NCBI GenBank assembly: GCA_963666825.2
Contig: OY763044.2
Coordinates: 930,001 to 994,000 of the forward strand
DNA length: 64,000 nucleotides
Direction: 5' to 3'
DNA from: Saccharicrinis sp963666825
GTDB taxonomy: Bacteria; Bacteroidota; Bacteroidia; Bacteroidales; Marinilabiliaceae
Shown: positions 35,309 to 43,503 of the stretch, piece after piece
Layout of the letters: every line of letters starts with the position of its first letter
Position numbering within the stretch: the stretch's first letter is position 1
Position numbers and translations under genes: made by a program
The notes under the pieces: model-generated
Database searches by the model: none
The model's input: only the letters and a program-made list of their open reading frames with translations
Told to the model about the DNA's origin: nothing

Positions 35309-36248
35309 CAAATGTTTATATTGCTATCAACCATTAGGTGAAGGAGATATAGATTTTCATTCAAAATGTTCAAAAAAGATATTCGGAACTACGGAAGCTC
35401 CTGTATTGGATTATTCTTTGGATCAGATGCATGAATTGGCAAAAAAAGTAGTTCAGAGCCATGTTACTGTTCCAGGAGTTCAAGCTAAGTTATCTTTTCA
35501 TTTTGAGCCTCAAAGAGGGCAAGAGAACAGATTGACTTTGGTTGGCGTTTGGGGTAATTATATATTAAAACCACCTACTCAACAATTTAATCATTTGCCT
35601 GAGAACGAGGATTTGACAATGCATTTGGCCAAGTTGTTTAAGATAAATGTTGTACCACATTCATTAATCAGACTGAAATCAGGGGAACTTGCTTATATTA
35701 CCAAACGAATAGATCGGATTGGGGAGCAGAAATTAGCGATGGAAGATTTGTGCCAATTAAGTGAACGCCTGACAGAGGATAAGTATAAGGGTTCCATGGA
35801 GCAAGTTGGTAAAGTAATTATGCAATATTCATCCAACCCATTATTCGATGCTCAAGTATTTTTTGAAGTAGCTTTATTTTCATTCCTAACAGGAAATGCA
35901 GATATGCACTTGAAGAACTTTTCGATGATTGATCTGGATAATGGATTAACACAACTGGCTCCGGCTTACGACCTATTATCAACAAGGTTAGTCATTCCAG
36001 AAAAAGACGATCCAGAGGAGTTAGCCCTAACTATGAATGGTAGAAAACGGAAGTTTAGAATTAATGATTTCCAACAACTAGCAAAGAGTCTAAAACTAAA
36101 TCAAAAACAGGTTGATAATATATTTAAGCGATTTCAGAAAGCGATTCCAACGGTTCTGGATTTTATAAATAATTCCTTCTTGCCTGAAGATAAGAAAATA
36201 GAATATAAAGAGTTAATTCAAGAGAGAGCTAGTAGGCTTTTTGCTTAG
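35301..36248 (+). CDS. hipT: HipT-like kinase toxin
   Basis: This 315-residue HipA-type kinase lacks the N-subdomain. It begins with a small zinc-knuckle-like 'CLYCYQPLGEGDIDFHSKCSKK'. It contains 'VPGVQAKLSF' (Gly-rich loop), 'YILKPPTQQFNHLPENEDLTM', 'YITKRIDRIG', catalytic loop 'FLTGNADMHLKNFSM' and 'LAPAYDLLSTR'. In E. coli O127 the equivalent HipT phosphorylates tryptophanyl-tRNA synthetase; the target here is not known. All kinase motifs are intact. Confidence 0.9.
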   Translation: MNNKCLYCYQPLGEGDIDFHSKCSKKIFGTTEAPVLDYSLDQMHELAKKVVQSHVTVPGVQAKLSFHFEPQRGQENRLTLVGVWGNYILKPPTQQFNHLPENEDLTMHLAKLFKINVVPHSLIRLKSGELAYITKRIDRIGEQKLAMEDLCQLSERLTEDKYKGSMEQVGKVIMQYSSNPLFDAQVFFEVALFSFLTGNADMHLKNFSMIDLDNGLTQLAPAYDLLSTRLVIPEKDDPEELALTMNGRKRKFRINDFQQLAKSLKLNQKQVDNIFKRFQKAIPTVLDFINNSFLPEDKKIEYKELIQERASRLFA

Positions 36249-36263
36249 GTTTATTTCTAGAGG

Positions 36264-36608
36264 ATGAAAAACGGTTACTTTCCATGAAAAACAATTATTA
36301 ATAAGAGGTTTTTATGAAAAGTGGTTACAAAGTCGATGAAATAACTTTAAAGGAAGCTGTTTTTACACAATGAACTGTTTCGTATTGTTTTGAAATATAG
36401 CAATATGCAACAATATACTAAAAATGATACATCGCTATATACTAAATTTGATACATAGGTATATACTAAAAATGCTACAGGAATTTTATTTTGTGGTAAT
36501 TAATTATGGTTTCTTCTTAAATGTGAAGTATATATGAATAGTATTAAATATACCCTGTCGGGTATAGATAGGCCAATATAATTGAAAAATATACCCGTTC
36601 GGGTATCA
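36264..36608. repeat. Dispersed repeat R3 (IS21-like end plus ATACCC palindromes)
   Basis: ATGAAAAACGGTTAC-like repeats lie at 36264, 36284 and 36314, the same 20/30-bp spacing as R1. Short ATACTAAA-x-ATG/TTGATACAT repeats follow (about 36415-36480). Two perfect palindromes end the block, ATACCCTGTCGGGTAT (36550-36565) and ATACCCGTTCGGGTAT (36591-36606). These two are the same type as the hipBST operators. Confidence 0.75.
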
Positions 36609-36616
36609 TAAAGGAA

Positions 36617-36856
36617 TTATAGCCCATCAAACTCTTCCTGACTAATGCAAAAGTGCTCCAGGATAAGCTCCAGTTCTTTATGAGTAAAATAGTGGGCACG
36701 TTTATTTCGTGTCAATTTATCAAGCTTAGTGCTTAATTCCTGTGATAGTTTAATTTCCTTACGCAGTAATTGCATGGCGGAAGTTGTATTTGAACTTTGA
36801 GGATATAGTTTTTTAGCTAATTCTTGTTTTAGTATTGTTCGTGGTAATATCATCAT
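36617..36856 (-). CDS. DUF4248 family protein (copy 1)
   Basis: This 79-residue protein has 'RTILKQELAKKLYPQS', 'AMQLLRKEIKLSQELSTKLDKL' and 'HYFTHKELELILEHF'. These fit DUF4248, a small family restricted to Bacteroidota that usually accompanies mobile or prophage DNA with DUF3987-type primases. It is about 75% identical to the copy at 37380. The function is unknown; the fold looks like a small helical DNA-binding or adaptor protein. Confidence 0.8.
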   Translation of the reverse strand: MMILPRTILKQELAKKLYPQSSNTTSAMQLLRKEIKLSQELSTKLDKLTRNKRAHYFTHKELELILEHFCISQEEFDGL

Positions 36857-37379
36857 ATTGCGCTTAATATTATTCTACTTCATTTTGATGGTTGTAAAAT
36901 TATATTATAAATCACAAAACTAGCGACTTACAGCTATGCCAATTTGCGACACAACTTAGCCAAGTAACGACAATTTAAACTTTATTTAGTTTCATGCACG
37001 ACAGACCATACAATTCCCAATAAAGTGCTCAAAAAGCACTCTTAAAAAACGAAGCATTTTCCTAATTCAACAATGGTGTTGTTTTCATATTGGTGGAGAT
37101 TTACACCAAGCATTATTGATAATGAGCAAAGCAAACAAAAAGTACTCTCATAAATTTTGAAAGCATTCAAAAAGCACGCTTAATATACTCTACAAAATGG
37201 GCAAAGCATATAAAAGCAAGTGAAATATACTCTGAGCATAGTCTCTATATACACTGAAAGTACTCTGAAGCATGAAAAAGCACTCAAAAGCTATCTGTTT
37301 ATTGGTATCGATAGTACTTTTAAGCTTGTTTTCGCAAGTTTTTCAGTACATTTTTACCGTTGTTTCCCCAAAGAAGTTC
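36857..37379. other. Stretch with scattered AAGYACTC-type repeats
   Basis: No convincing gene. AAGTGCTC, AAGCACTC, AAGTACTC, AAGCACGC, TATACTCT and similar octamers recur at least eight times between about 37020 and 37290. The stretch lies upstream of the first DUF4248 gene and downstream of the second. Confidence 0.5.
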
Positions 37380-37616
37380 TTATAACAACTCAAATTCTTC
37401 CTGACTGATACAAAAATGTTCCAGGATAACCTCCAACTCTTTGTGTGTATAATAATGCGCTCGTTTATTTCTTGTCAACAATTCAAGTCTATTATTTAAT
37501 TCCGGTGATAGTTTTATTTCTTTCCGGAGCAACTGCATCGCTGCATTAATATTTGAGCTTTGTGGATATAATTTAATGGCCAAATCTTGTTTCAATATCG
37601 TTCTTCTAAATATCAT
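37380..37616 (-). CDS. DUF4248 family protein (copy 2)
   Basis: This 78-residue paralogue of the gene at 36617 has matching segments 'RRTILKQDLAIKLYPQS', 'AMQLLRKEIKLSPELN' and 'HYYTHKELEVILEHF'. Tandem duplication explains the pair. It lies divergently upstream of the excisionase-like HTH, DUF3987 and DUF6371 genes, the usual DUF4248 context. Confidence 0.8.
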   Translation of the reverse strand: MIFRRTILKQDLAIKLYPQSSNINAAMQLLRKEIKLSPELNNRLELLTRNKRAHYYTHKELEVILEHFCISQEEFELL

Positions 37617-37983
37617 TTTAGTGAGTCATTTTTGCATTTTTCTGATTCAATTATAGAGAAATAGAATGCAATTTCAAAAGGAATGTAGAACATGGTAATA
37701 AATAGTAATAAAAGTAAAAATAGTTGATATTCAAATAGTAATAAATAGCAGTAAAAAGAAAAATACCAGGAATTATAACTGTGATGTAATTTGGTCTGTA
37801 TTCAATAATATTTACTTGCGCTAAATTAAAACCGCAAAAACGATAAAATACGTTACGATACGTTCTTTTACTACCATTTACTCGCATTTACTATCAGATC
37901 CTATCTTTAACTATAAAGTGAGTGTACCGTATTGCTTAGGTTTGACGAAATAAAATTTAGTAACAAGTTTAAATCGTATAAAA
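37617..37983. other. Divergent promoter region with TAGTAATAAA and ATTTACT repeats
   Basis: Between the divergent DUF4248 and HTH genes, TAGTAATAAA-like and ATTTACT repeats occur several times (about 37697-37760 and 37870-37895), together with TACGTTACGATACGTTC. They may be binding sites; no gene is seen. Confidence 0.4.
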
Positions 37984-38265
37984 ATGAGCAAGACAGTTGT
38001 AATTGTAGATGAGCATCTCTTTAATAAGTTAATGGGCAAAATTGATCATATTAACTATAAGATAGATAGTATCAATGTGGCCAAGAATGATGGTTTTAAA
38101 GACCGTTGGTATGTTACCGAAGAAGTATGTAAACTATTAAATGTTAGTAGGCGAACTTTGCAAACCATGCGCGATAATAAAATCATTGCCTTTAAGAAAA
38201 CCGGACGCAAGATTTATTACAAGGCTTCTGATATTGAAGCCTACCTGGAAAGTATTAATGGATAA
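37984..38265 (+). CDS. Excisionase-like helix-turn-helix protein
   Basis: This 93-residue protein has an N-terminal short coiled segment and a MerR/excisionase-type HTH ('WYVTEEVCKLLNVSRRTLQTMRDNKIIAFKKTGRKIYYKASDIEAYL'). This is the standard HTH_17 layout of Bacteroidota mobile elements. Its stop overlaps the start of the next gene (ATGGATAA at 38258-38265), so the two are co-translated. It probably controls excision or the adjacent replication genes. Confidence 0.9.
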   Translation: MSKTVVIVDEHLFNKLMGKIDHINYKIDSINVAKNDGFKDRWYVTEEVCKLLNVSRRTLQTMRDNKIIAFKKTGRKIYYKASDIEAYLESING

Positions 38266-39631
38266 TCCTTTGCAAATGGAATCAATTGAAAAAGATAAAA
38301 CAGAACTGGGGAGGTCGCATCTTACGTTTGGTAAGATGTCTCTTCAAGAAGCCAACTTAAGATTGAAAACAGCTGAGGAATCTGAATTTCCATTAAGTAT
38401 ATTTCCGAAGTTTATCCAGGATACCATAATTGAGCTATACGACAATGGAAATTATAACATCGATTATACTGCTGTAAGCATTTTTACCGCCTTAGCTGGG
38501 ATAATTGGTAATTCGTATCATTTGCGTAAACATATTGAATGGATAGAAAACCCATCTATGTGGGTGGTTTTGGTAGGTAAGTCAGGGCAGAATAAAAGTG
38601 CGCCCTTAAAAACAGCCTTTAAAGCCATAAAAAATCTGCAAAAGCAATACGACCAGGAATACGAAGCAGCCATAGCTAATTATGATCCTGATTTAGGTGA
38701 AAAGAAACCGACTAAGAAAAAGTTGTATTCTACCGACCCGACTTTTGAGGCTCTCATCAATATCCATAAGCAAAATCCCAATGGTATGATATTGATGCCC
38801 GATGAGTTTAAGAGTTTTATATTGAATTTGATTGGTTATAGCGGAACCTCAAAGCAAAGTCAGTTTTTATCCATATGGGATGGTGCACCTATTTCACTGG
38901 ATCGTAAAGAAGTTGAAAGCTCTTCATTGAGTATGCCTTGTGTTTCAATTATTGGCAGTATTCAGGACGATGTGATTGCATCCTTTAAGGCCAAGGATAT
39001 TAAAGACGGTTTCTTTGAGCGGATTCTTTTTGCAATTCCATTAAAAATGGAAAAGAAATATATCCAAAGAAAAAATCCGGATGATTATATGGTGGAGAAA
39101 TTTCATTCGAGGATGAAAGCATTGATGGATAAAATTAATGAGAGTATTAATACCATAGAGTTACCGTTATCAGAGAAGGCAGAGGACTTGTTTATTGATG
39201 AAGTAAACAAACACGTAAAGCCATCCAATAAGGATGCTGCCATATCTGGAATTCTGTCAAAACTCGATAGATATATACTACGGTTTGCCCTGGTCCTTGA
39301 AGTCTCCAATAGTTTTTTTGAAGGGCAGGTGATCGAGCAGGTAAGCGAAAGTTCAATGAAGAAAGCCATTATGCTTAAGGATTATTTCTTTTCTAATGCA
39401 TTAAAGCTAAATCACATGGTTTTAAATGTATATGAGGACAATTCAAAGGAAGGTAAGGTATTTCAGGTTTTAAAGAAGATTGGCAAACGGGAATTTACCA
39501 ACAAAGAGTTTATTGAGATGGCCAATAAACTCAATATAGCCAAGGAATCATATGCCTACCAATTGCTGAGCAATACAAAACTGGCGCATAAGAAACAGAA
39601 AGGTGTTTACGAAACAGATGTGCTCAATTAA
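38258..39631 (+). CDS. DUF3987 domain protein (mobile-element primase/helicase-like)
   Basis: About 457 residues. P-loop 'WVVLVGKSGQNKSAPLKTA', then 'GMILMPDEFKSFILNL' (Walker B-like) and 'VSIIGSIQDDVI' and 'DGFFERILFAIP' are typical of DUF3987, a primase/helicase-like ATPase family in plasmids and integrative elements. The C-terminus looks like a winged helix ('KIGKREFTNKEFIEMANKLN'). The start is set at 38258, where ATG overlaps the upstream stop; the frame is open further upstream but that would overlap the HTH gene. Confidence 0.85.
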   Translation: MDNPLQMESIEKDKTELGRSHLTFGKMSLQEANLRLKTAEESEFPLSIFPKFIQDTIIELYDNGNYNIDYTAVSIFTALAGIIGNSYHLRKHIEWIENPSMWVVLVGKSGQNKSAPLKTAFKAIKNLQKQYDQEYEAAIANYDPDLGEKKPTKKKLYSTDPTFEALINIHKQNPNGMILMPDEFKSFILNLIGYSGTSKQSQFLSIWDGAPISLDRKEVESSSLSMPCVSIIGSIQDDVIASFKAKDIKDGFFERILFAIPLKMEKKYIQRKNPDDYMVEKFHSRMKALMDKINESINTIELPLSEKAEDLFIDEVNKHVKPSNKDAAISGILSKLDRYILRFALVLEVSNSFFEGQVIEQVSESSMKKAIMLKDYFFSNALKLNHMVLNVYEDNSKEGKVFQVLKKIGKREFTNKEFIEMANKLNIAKESYAYQLLSNTKLAHKKQKGVYETDVLN

Positions 39632-39895
39632 TCTTACTGCTGCCATAAAGGCTCAGAGAAAAATATGGAATATTGTAGAGTTTGCGTAGTTGTGGAGTTT
39701 GGTTGATTCACAATTATTTACGTGTGTAGTTTGAGTGTAGTAACTGTGGAGTATGGGGCACCACAGATAGTTCAATCATTATCGCAAATTTGATGGAATT
39801 GTGGAGTGAGTGGAGTTGTATGGAGTCGTAAATACTTGAAAAACAACAATCCTCCACAACTCCATAAACTTCACTAAAACAAAAAACTTTCCTTT
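39632..39895. other. Stretch with TGTGGAGT repeats (candidate replication origin)
   Basis: T(G/A)GAGT units recur at about 39675, 39691, 39745, 39801, 39811 and 39821, and in inverted form at 39851-39864 (CTCCACAACTCCA). They lie between the DUF3987 and DUF6371 genes. No gene is present. Confidence 0.45.
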
Positions 39896-40873
39896 ATGCC
39901 AGATATTCGCTATTCATTGGAAAAATACAAAGGTCGATCAACCAGGTATCATTGTCCGAAATGTCATCAAAGGACTTTTACCAGGTATGTAGACCACCAA
40001 ACCAACAAGTATTTGTCAAATTATACCGGGAGATGTAACCGGGTAGAAAAATGTGCATACCATTTTACACCTAAAATGTACTTTGAGAAAAACGGATACG
40101 AACCGGATGATTATTATACATTGACGCCTAAATCAAAAACAATTGTAAAACCACCTTCATGTATTGACCCAAAGTTAATGCTAACCTCTCTTACCAATTA
40201 TCACCAAAATAACTTTGCTATAGGATTGAGTAAACTCTTTCCGGAGCATATGGTTTGGGAGGTATTACAGAGGTATTACGTTGGTACTGCCAAAGGAAAT
40301 AAAACAATTTTCTGGCAAGTCAATCGAGTAGGGCAAGTACGAACAGGTAAAGTAATGCAATATGATGTTCATACATTAAAACGTAATGGCTACATCAATT
40401 GGGTGCATCATATTATCAAACAAAAGGACTTTAACTTGAAGCAAGTTTTCTTTGGCGCACATCTACTTATCAATAAATCAAGGCCAGTTGCTATTGCAGA
40501 AGGTGAAAAGAATGCCATTTTCGGTGCGTTGTATTATCCGCAATATAATTGGATAGCTGTAGGCTCCGTTGAAATGCTCAATCTACAAAAGCTAAATGCC
40601 CTCAAGGATTACCACGTTACTTTATTTCCTGATAAAGGGAAAGCATTTGAGAAGTGGAGCAAGATAGCCGAAAGAGTTTGCTTTGATGTTCGTGTAAATA
40701 CCGTTCTGGAGTATACAGATTTAAATGAAGGTGATGATATTGCTGATTTGGTTATCTCCATAAAAAAGGAACAATATAATGCAAGTCCGGAAGCGCTTCT
40801 AGATAGGTTTAAAAAAAGGAATGATTATTTAAATCTATTATTGGAGATATTTGATTTGGGTGTTACAATTTAG
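39896..40873 (+). CDS. DUF6371/PG0870-type toprim-like protein of mobile elements
   Basis: This 325-residue protein has an N-terminal zinc ribbon ('YHCPKCHQRTFTRY', then 'GRCNRVEKCAYHF'), a middle region with 'KTIFWQVNRVGQVRTGKVMQY', and a toprim-like segment 'PVAIAEGEKNAIFGALYYP' (catalytic Glu), 'WIAVGSVEML' and 'VTLFPDKGKAFEKW' (D-x-D equivalent). This resembles a CHC2-plus-toprim primase and is the usual partner of DUF3987 in Bacteroidota integrative elements. It probably primes replication of the element. Confidence 0.85.
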   Translation: MPDIRYSLEKYKGRSTRYHCPKCHQRTFTRYVDHQTNKYLSNYTGRCNRVEKCAYHFTPKMYFEKNGYEPDDYYTLTPKSKTIVKPPSCIDPKLMLTSLTNYHQNNFAIGLSKLFPEHMVWEVLQRYYVGTAKGNKTIFWQVNRVGQVRTGKVMQYDVHTLKRNGYINWVHHIIKQKDFNLKQVFFGAHLLINKSRPVAIAEGEKNAIFGALYYPQYNWIAVGSVEMLNLQKLNALKDYHVTLFPDKGKAFEKWSKIAERVCFDVRVNTVLEYTDLNEGDDIADLVISIKKEQYNASPEALLDRFKKRNDYLNLLLEIFDLGVTI

Positions 40874-41117
40874 TTGTCATATTCAAAATTGATTACATGA
40901 ATCTGTTTTAAATTATTAGAGAGGAATTATAATACAGAAGATGATATTATAAATAAGAGCAATTTTAATTCTCAAAAATGGTCGCCATATTGCTACTCCA
41001 AATTACCAAAACATTCGATTTCCACTCCTAACATTTAAATAGTAATTACCAGTGATAAATGTAATTAAACAATGTTTATATCCAATAATTGCAGTTACCT
41101 TTACTAAAATTTAGATA

Positions 41118-42587
41118 ATGTTAGTATCCGTAATTAGAAAAAATATCACATTCAACCCAGATCCAAGTCGAGTAATAGCTCGATTTCTGTTTACAGAAGA
41201 ACAAAGGGCTATCAATACTATACGTTTTGTAGTAGACATGAATGAAGATGAGGCCTCCTTTGCATTAAAGCAAACCCTTAGAGACTATTCGATGCGTCAT
41301 CGGAACATTTCTAAAATATTTGAGAAGCATTTTAATCGAATTAGGCACCTGTTGCCTCTTATGAATGTATTACCAGATACGATCGGGTATTCCAAAAAAA
41401 TTCTCATTGGATCCTATTTTACCATGGAATATTCAATAGAATCAGCTGCTTTCTTTAATCCATCAATGGTAGAGCATCCTGACCAGAGCGAAATTAGTCC
41501 CGGAGCAAAAAGAGTTATATTTAGTTTCAGGGCTACAGGGGAGGGACATATTTCATCAATAGTTTTCAGAACAGGAATTATTGATAAAAACAACAAGTTG
41601 ACGCTTGAGCCAATTGGCAATTTGCTGGAAGAAGCGGAACATATCCGTCGTCACACATATAATAAAAGCTTGTTTGCCCATAAGTTGGATGAAATGGAAG
41701 TACATGGAATCATTCCGCCTGCGTTAATTTTGGATAAACTAAAAGAAGAATTTACTTATGGCGAACTTCGAAAATGTATAGAAGATGCCCGTAAAGCTGT
41801 TCATTTAGCGTCTGATAAAGAATTTCTTTTCAATCAAATCATTTGGCTGGCATCATCGCATTACGAACTTCAGTTCTCGTTGGATACGAATATATCGGAA
41901 CGAGTGATTTTTCCGGTTTCAGCAAATGAAAGGAACGGTATTGAAGATGCTCGTTTTGTTAAGTTTGTTGATGACGACAACACAATTAAATACTACGCCA
42001 CCTACACTGCGTATGATGGAGCCACTATTTTGCCAAAATTGCTGGAGACCGAAGATTTTTATCACTTCAAGGTAATGCCCTTACATGGCGAGATTGCTAA
42101 AAATAAAGGGATGGCACTATTCCCACGAAAAGTAAATGGTAAATATGCCATGCTTTGCCGAATCGACGGATTTAATAATTACATTGCTTTCTCAGATAAT
42201 ATAACTGTATGGCGTGAGGCCCAGCTATTACAACAGCCAAAATATCCATGGGAGCTAATCCAAATAGGTAACTGTGGGTCACCTATTGAAACTAAAGATG
42301 GGTGGCTGGTTATCACACACGGAGTAGGTCCTATGCGCGAATATGCTTTAGGAGCAGCCTTGTTTGATCTTGAGAATCCTGAAAGGGAAATAGGACGATC
42401 AAAAACCCCTCTTCTAATTCCAAATTCTGAAGAAAGGGAAGGCTACGTCCCTAATGTTGTCTATTCTTGCGGATCAATTGTACATAACGATGATTTGATT
42501 ATTCCATACGCTATGTCAGATTACGCATCTACTTATGCCTATGTTAATCTAAATGAACTTCTCAATGAATTAAAGGGTTCAAAATAA
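41118..42587 (+). CDS. GH130-family glycosidase/phosphorylase with N-terminal extension
   Basis: This 489-residue protein ends with a GH130 five-bladed propeller: 'NERNGIEDARFVKFVDDD', 'MALFPRKVNGKYAMLCRIDGFNNYIAFSD', 'GNCGSPIETKDGWLVITHGVGPMREYALGAALFDL' and 'VPNVVYSCGSIVHNDDLIIPYAMSD'. About 180 residues of helical extension precede it. GH130 enzymes cleave or phosphorolyse beta-mannosides. A second, shorter GH130 gene at 53016 and two GT4 genes in the same island suggest synthesis and turnover of a mannose-containing oligosaccharide. Confidence 0.88.
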   Translation: MLVSVIRKNITFNPDPSRVIARFLFTEEQRAINTIRFVVDMNEDEASFALKQTLRDYSMRHRNISKIFEKHFNRIRHLLPLMNVLPDTIGYSKKILIGSYFTMEYSIESAAFFNPSMVEHPDQSEISPGAKRVIFSFRATGEGHISSIVFRTGIIDKNNKLTLEPIGNLLEEAEHIRRHTYNKSLFAHKLDEMEVHGIIPPALILDKLKEEFTYGELRKCIEDARKAVHLASDKEFLFNQIIWLASSHYELQFSLDTNISERVIFPVSANERNGIEDARFVKFVDDDNTIKYYATYTAYDGATILPKLLETEDFYHFKVMPLHGEIAKNKGMALFPRKVNGKYAMLCRIDGFNNYIAFSDNITVWREAQLLQQPKYPWELIQIGNCGSPIETKDGWLVITHGVGPMREYALGAALFDLENPEREIGRSKTPLLIPNSEEREGYVPNVVYSCGSIVHNDDLIIPYAMSDYASTYAYVNLNELLNELKGSK

Positions 42588-42673
42588 TCAATTTCAAAGA
42601 TCCATTTTTTTGTTTCACTGAACCTTTCTAAGATTCAATCTTTTTCCTTATTCCCATATACGCCCTCTAAAAA

Positions 42674-42712
42674 GTGTGAATGATGTAAATTATTTGCAGA
42701 GTTATGTAATGC
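42674..42712 (+). promoter_or_regulatory. Shared promoter box, copy 1
   Basis: GTGTGAATGATGTAA at 42674-42688, then 14 bp, then TATGTAATGC. It lies about 85 bp before the Lmo0937-type gene. Three similar elements occur at 48536, 57727-57746 and 59440-59455. Confidence 0.7.
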
Positions 42713-42772
42713 TTTCTTTTTTAAGTCAACATAACTTTATCAAAGAGTTTTATATACAAAAGATAAGGAATC

Positions 42773-42934
42773 ATGAAAAATTCACTTTATGTTATTGCAG
42801 CATTATTGCTGGTAATTTGGGGAATCATTTTTTGGGGATTTAATTCCTCAGGAGCTGTTCATTTAATACTTGCAGTAGCGGGTTTAATCATACTTATCAG
42901 GCTTATTTTTGGTAAGCAATTATCGAGTAAATAA
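42773..42934 (+). CDS. Lmo0937 family small membrane protein
   Basis: This 53-residue protein has two hydrophobic helices ('LYVIAALLLVIWGIIFWGF', 'AVHLILAVAGLIILIRLIFG') separated by NSSGA and a short basic tail. It matches the pattern of the Lmo0937/DUF5670 family, tiny membrane proteins often induced by stress. It precedes hsp20 by 26 bp and follows the shared promoter box, so it heads the stress operon. Confidence 0.75.
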   Translation: MKNSLYVIAALLLVIWGIIFWGFNSSGAVHLILAVAGLIILIRLIFGKQLSSK

Positions 42935-42960
42935 TTTATTTAATCTTAAAAACAGCGAAA

Positions 42961-43389
42961 ATGTATCCAAAACTAAAAAATCCAACATTATTTCCTGCTT
43001 GGACGGATAACTTTTTCTCCAGTCCAATGTGGCCAAATGAAGAATCTTACGTGGGGGTATCAATACCTGCAGTGAATGTTAAAGAGACTATTGATGAATT
43101 TGATATTGAAATGGCAGTACCAGGCATGGAGAAAACAGACTTCAAACTTGATATTGACCACAATGTACTTACCATCTCATCTGAAAAAATATTAAAAAAA
43201 GAAGATGACAATGAAAAGTTCACACGTAGGGAATTTAGTTACACATCCTTTAACCGTTCATTTACATTGCCAACCAGTGTAGATGAAGAGGCTATTAAAG
43301 CTACGTACAAAGAAGGCATTTTAATTATTAATATTCCCAAAAAGGAGGAAGCAAAGGAAAAAGGTCCAAAACATATCGAAATTGGATAA
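42961..43389 (+). CDS. Small heat-shock protein, Hsp20/alpha-crystallin
   Basis: This 142-residue protein has an alpha-crystallin domain at about residues 35-140: 'VNVKETIDEFDIEMAVPGMEKTDFKLD', 'VLTISSEK', 'RREFSYTSFNRSFTLPTSVDEEAIKATYKEGILIINIPKK' (the A-x-x-x-n-G-v-L motif). It is an ATP-independent holdase in the cytosol. It lies in the operon begun by the shared promoter box. A hairpin CAAAGG..CCTTTG follows the stop at 43394-43422. Confidence 0.92.
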   Translation: MYPKLKNPTLFPAWTDNFFSSPMWPNEESYVGVSIPAVNVKETIDEFDIEMAVPGMEKTDFKLDIDHNVLTISSEKILKKEDDNEKFTRREFSYTSFNRSFTLPTSVDEEAIKATYKEGILIINIPKKEEAKEKGPKHIEIG

Positions 43390-43503
43390 ATGGCAAAGGG
43401 TGTCTTTAAACAGGCACCTTTGTTAGAGTTCGACACTCTTATTTTGGATGAAATGGTTGGGATTGCTGAAAATTTATAAACAGAAATAAAAAGGAAAAAT
43501 ATT

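Noticed and set aside
37651..37887. 78-codon minus-strand frame rich in Tyr and Asn
   Set aside because: Low-complexity AT-rich DNA between divergent genes with short repeats; no family and no start signal.
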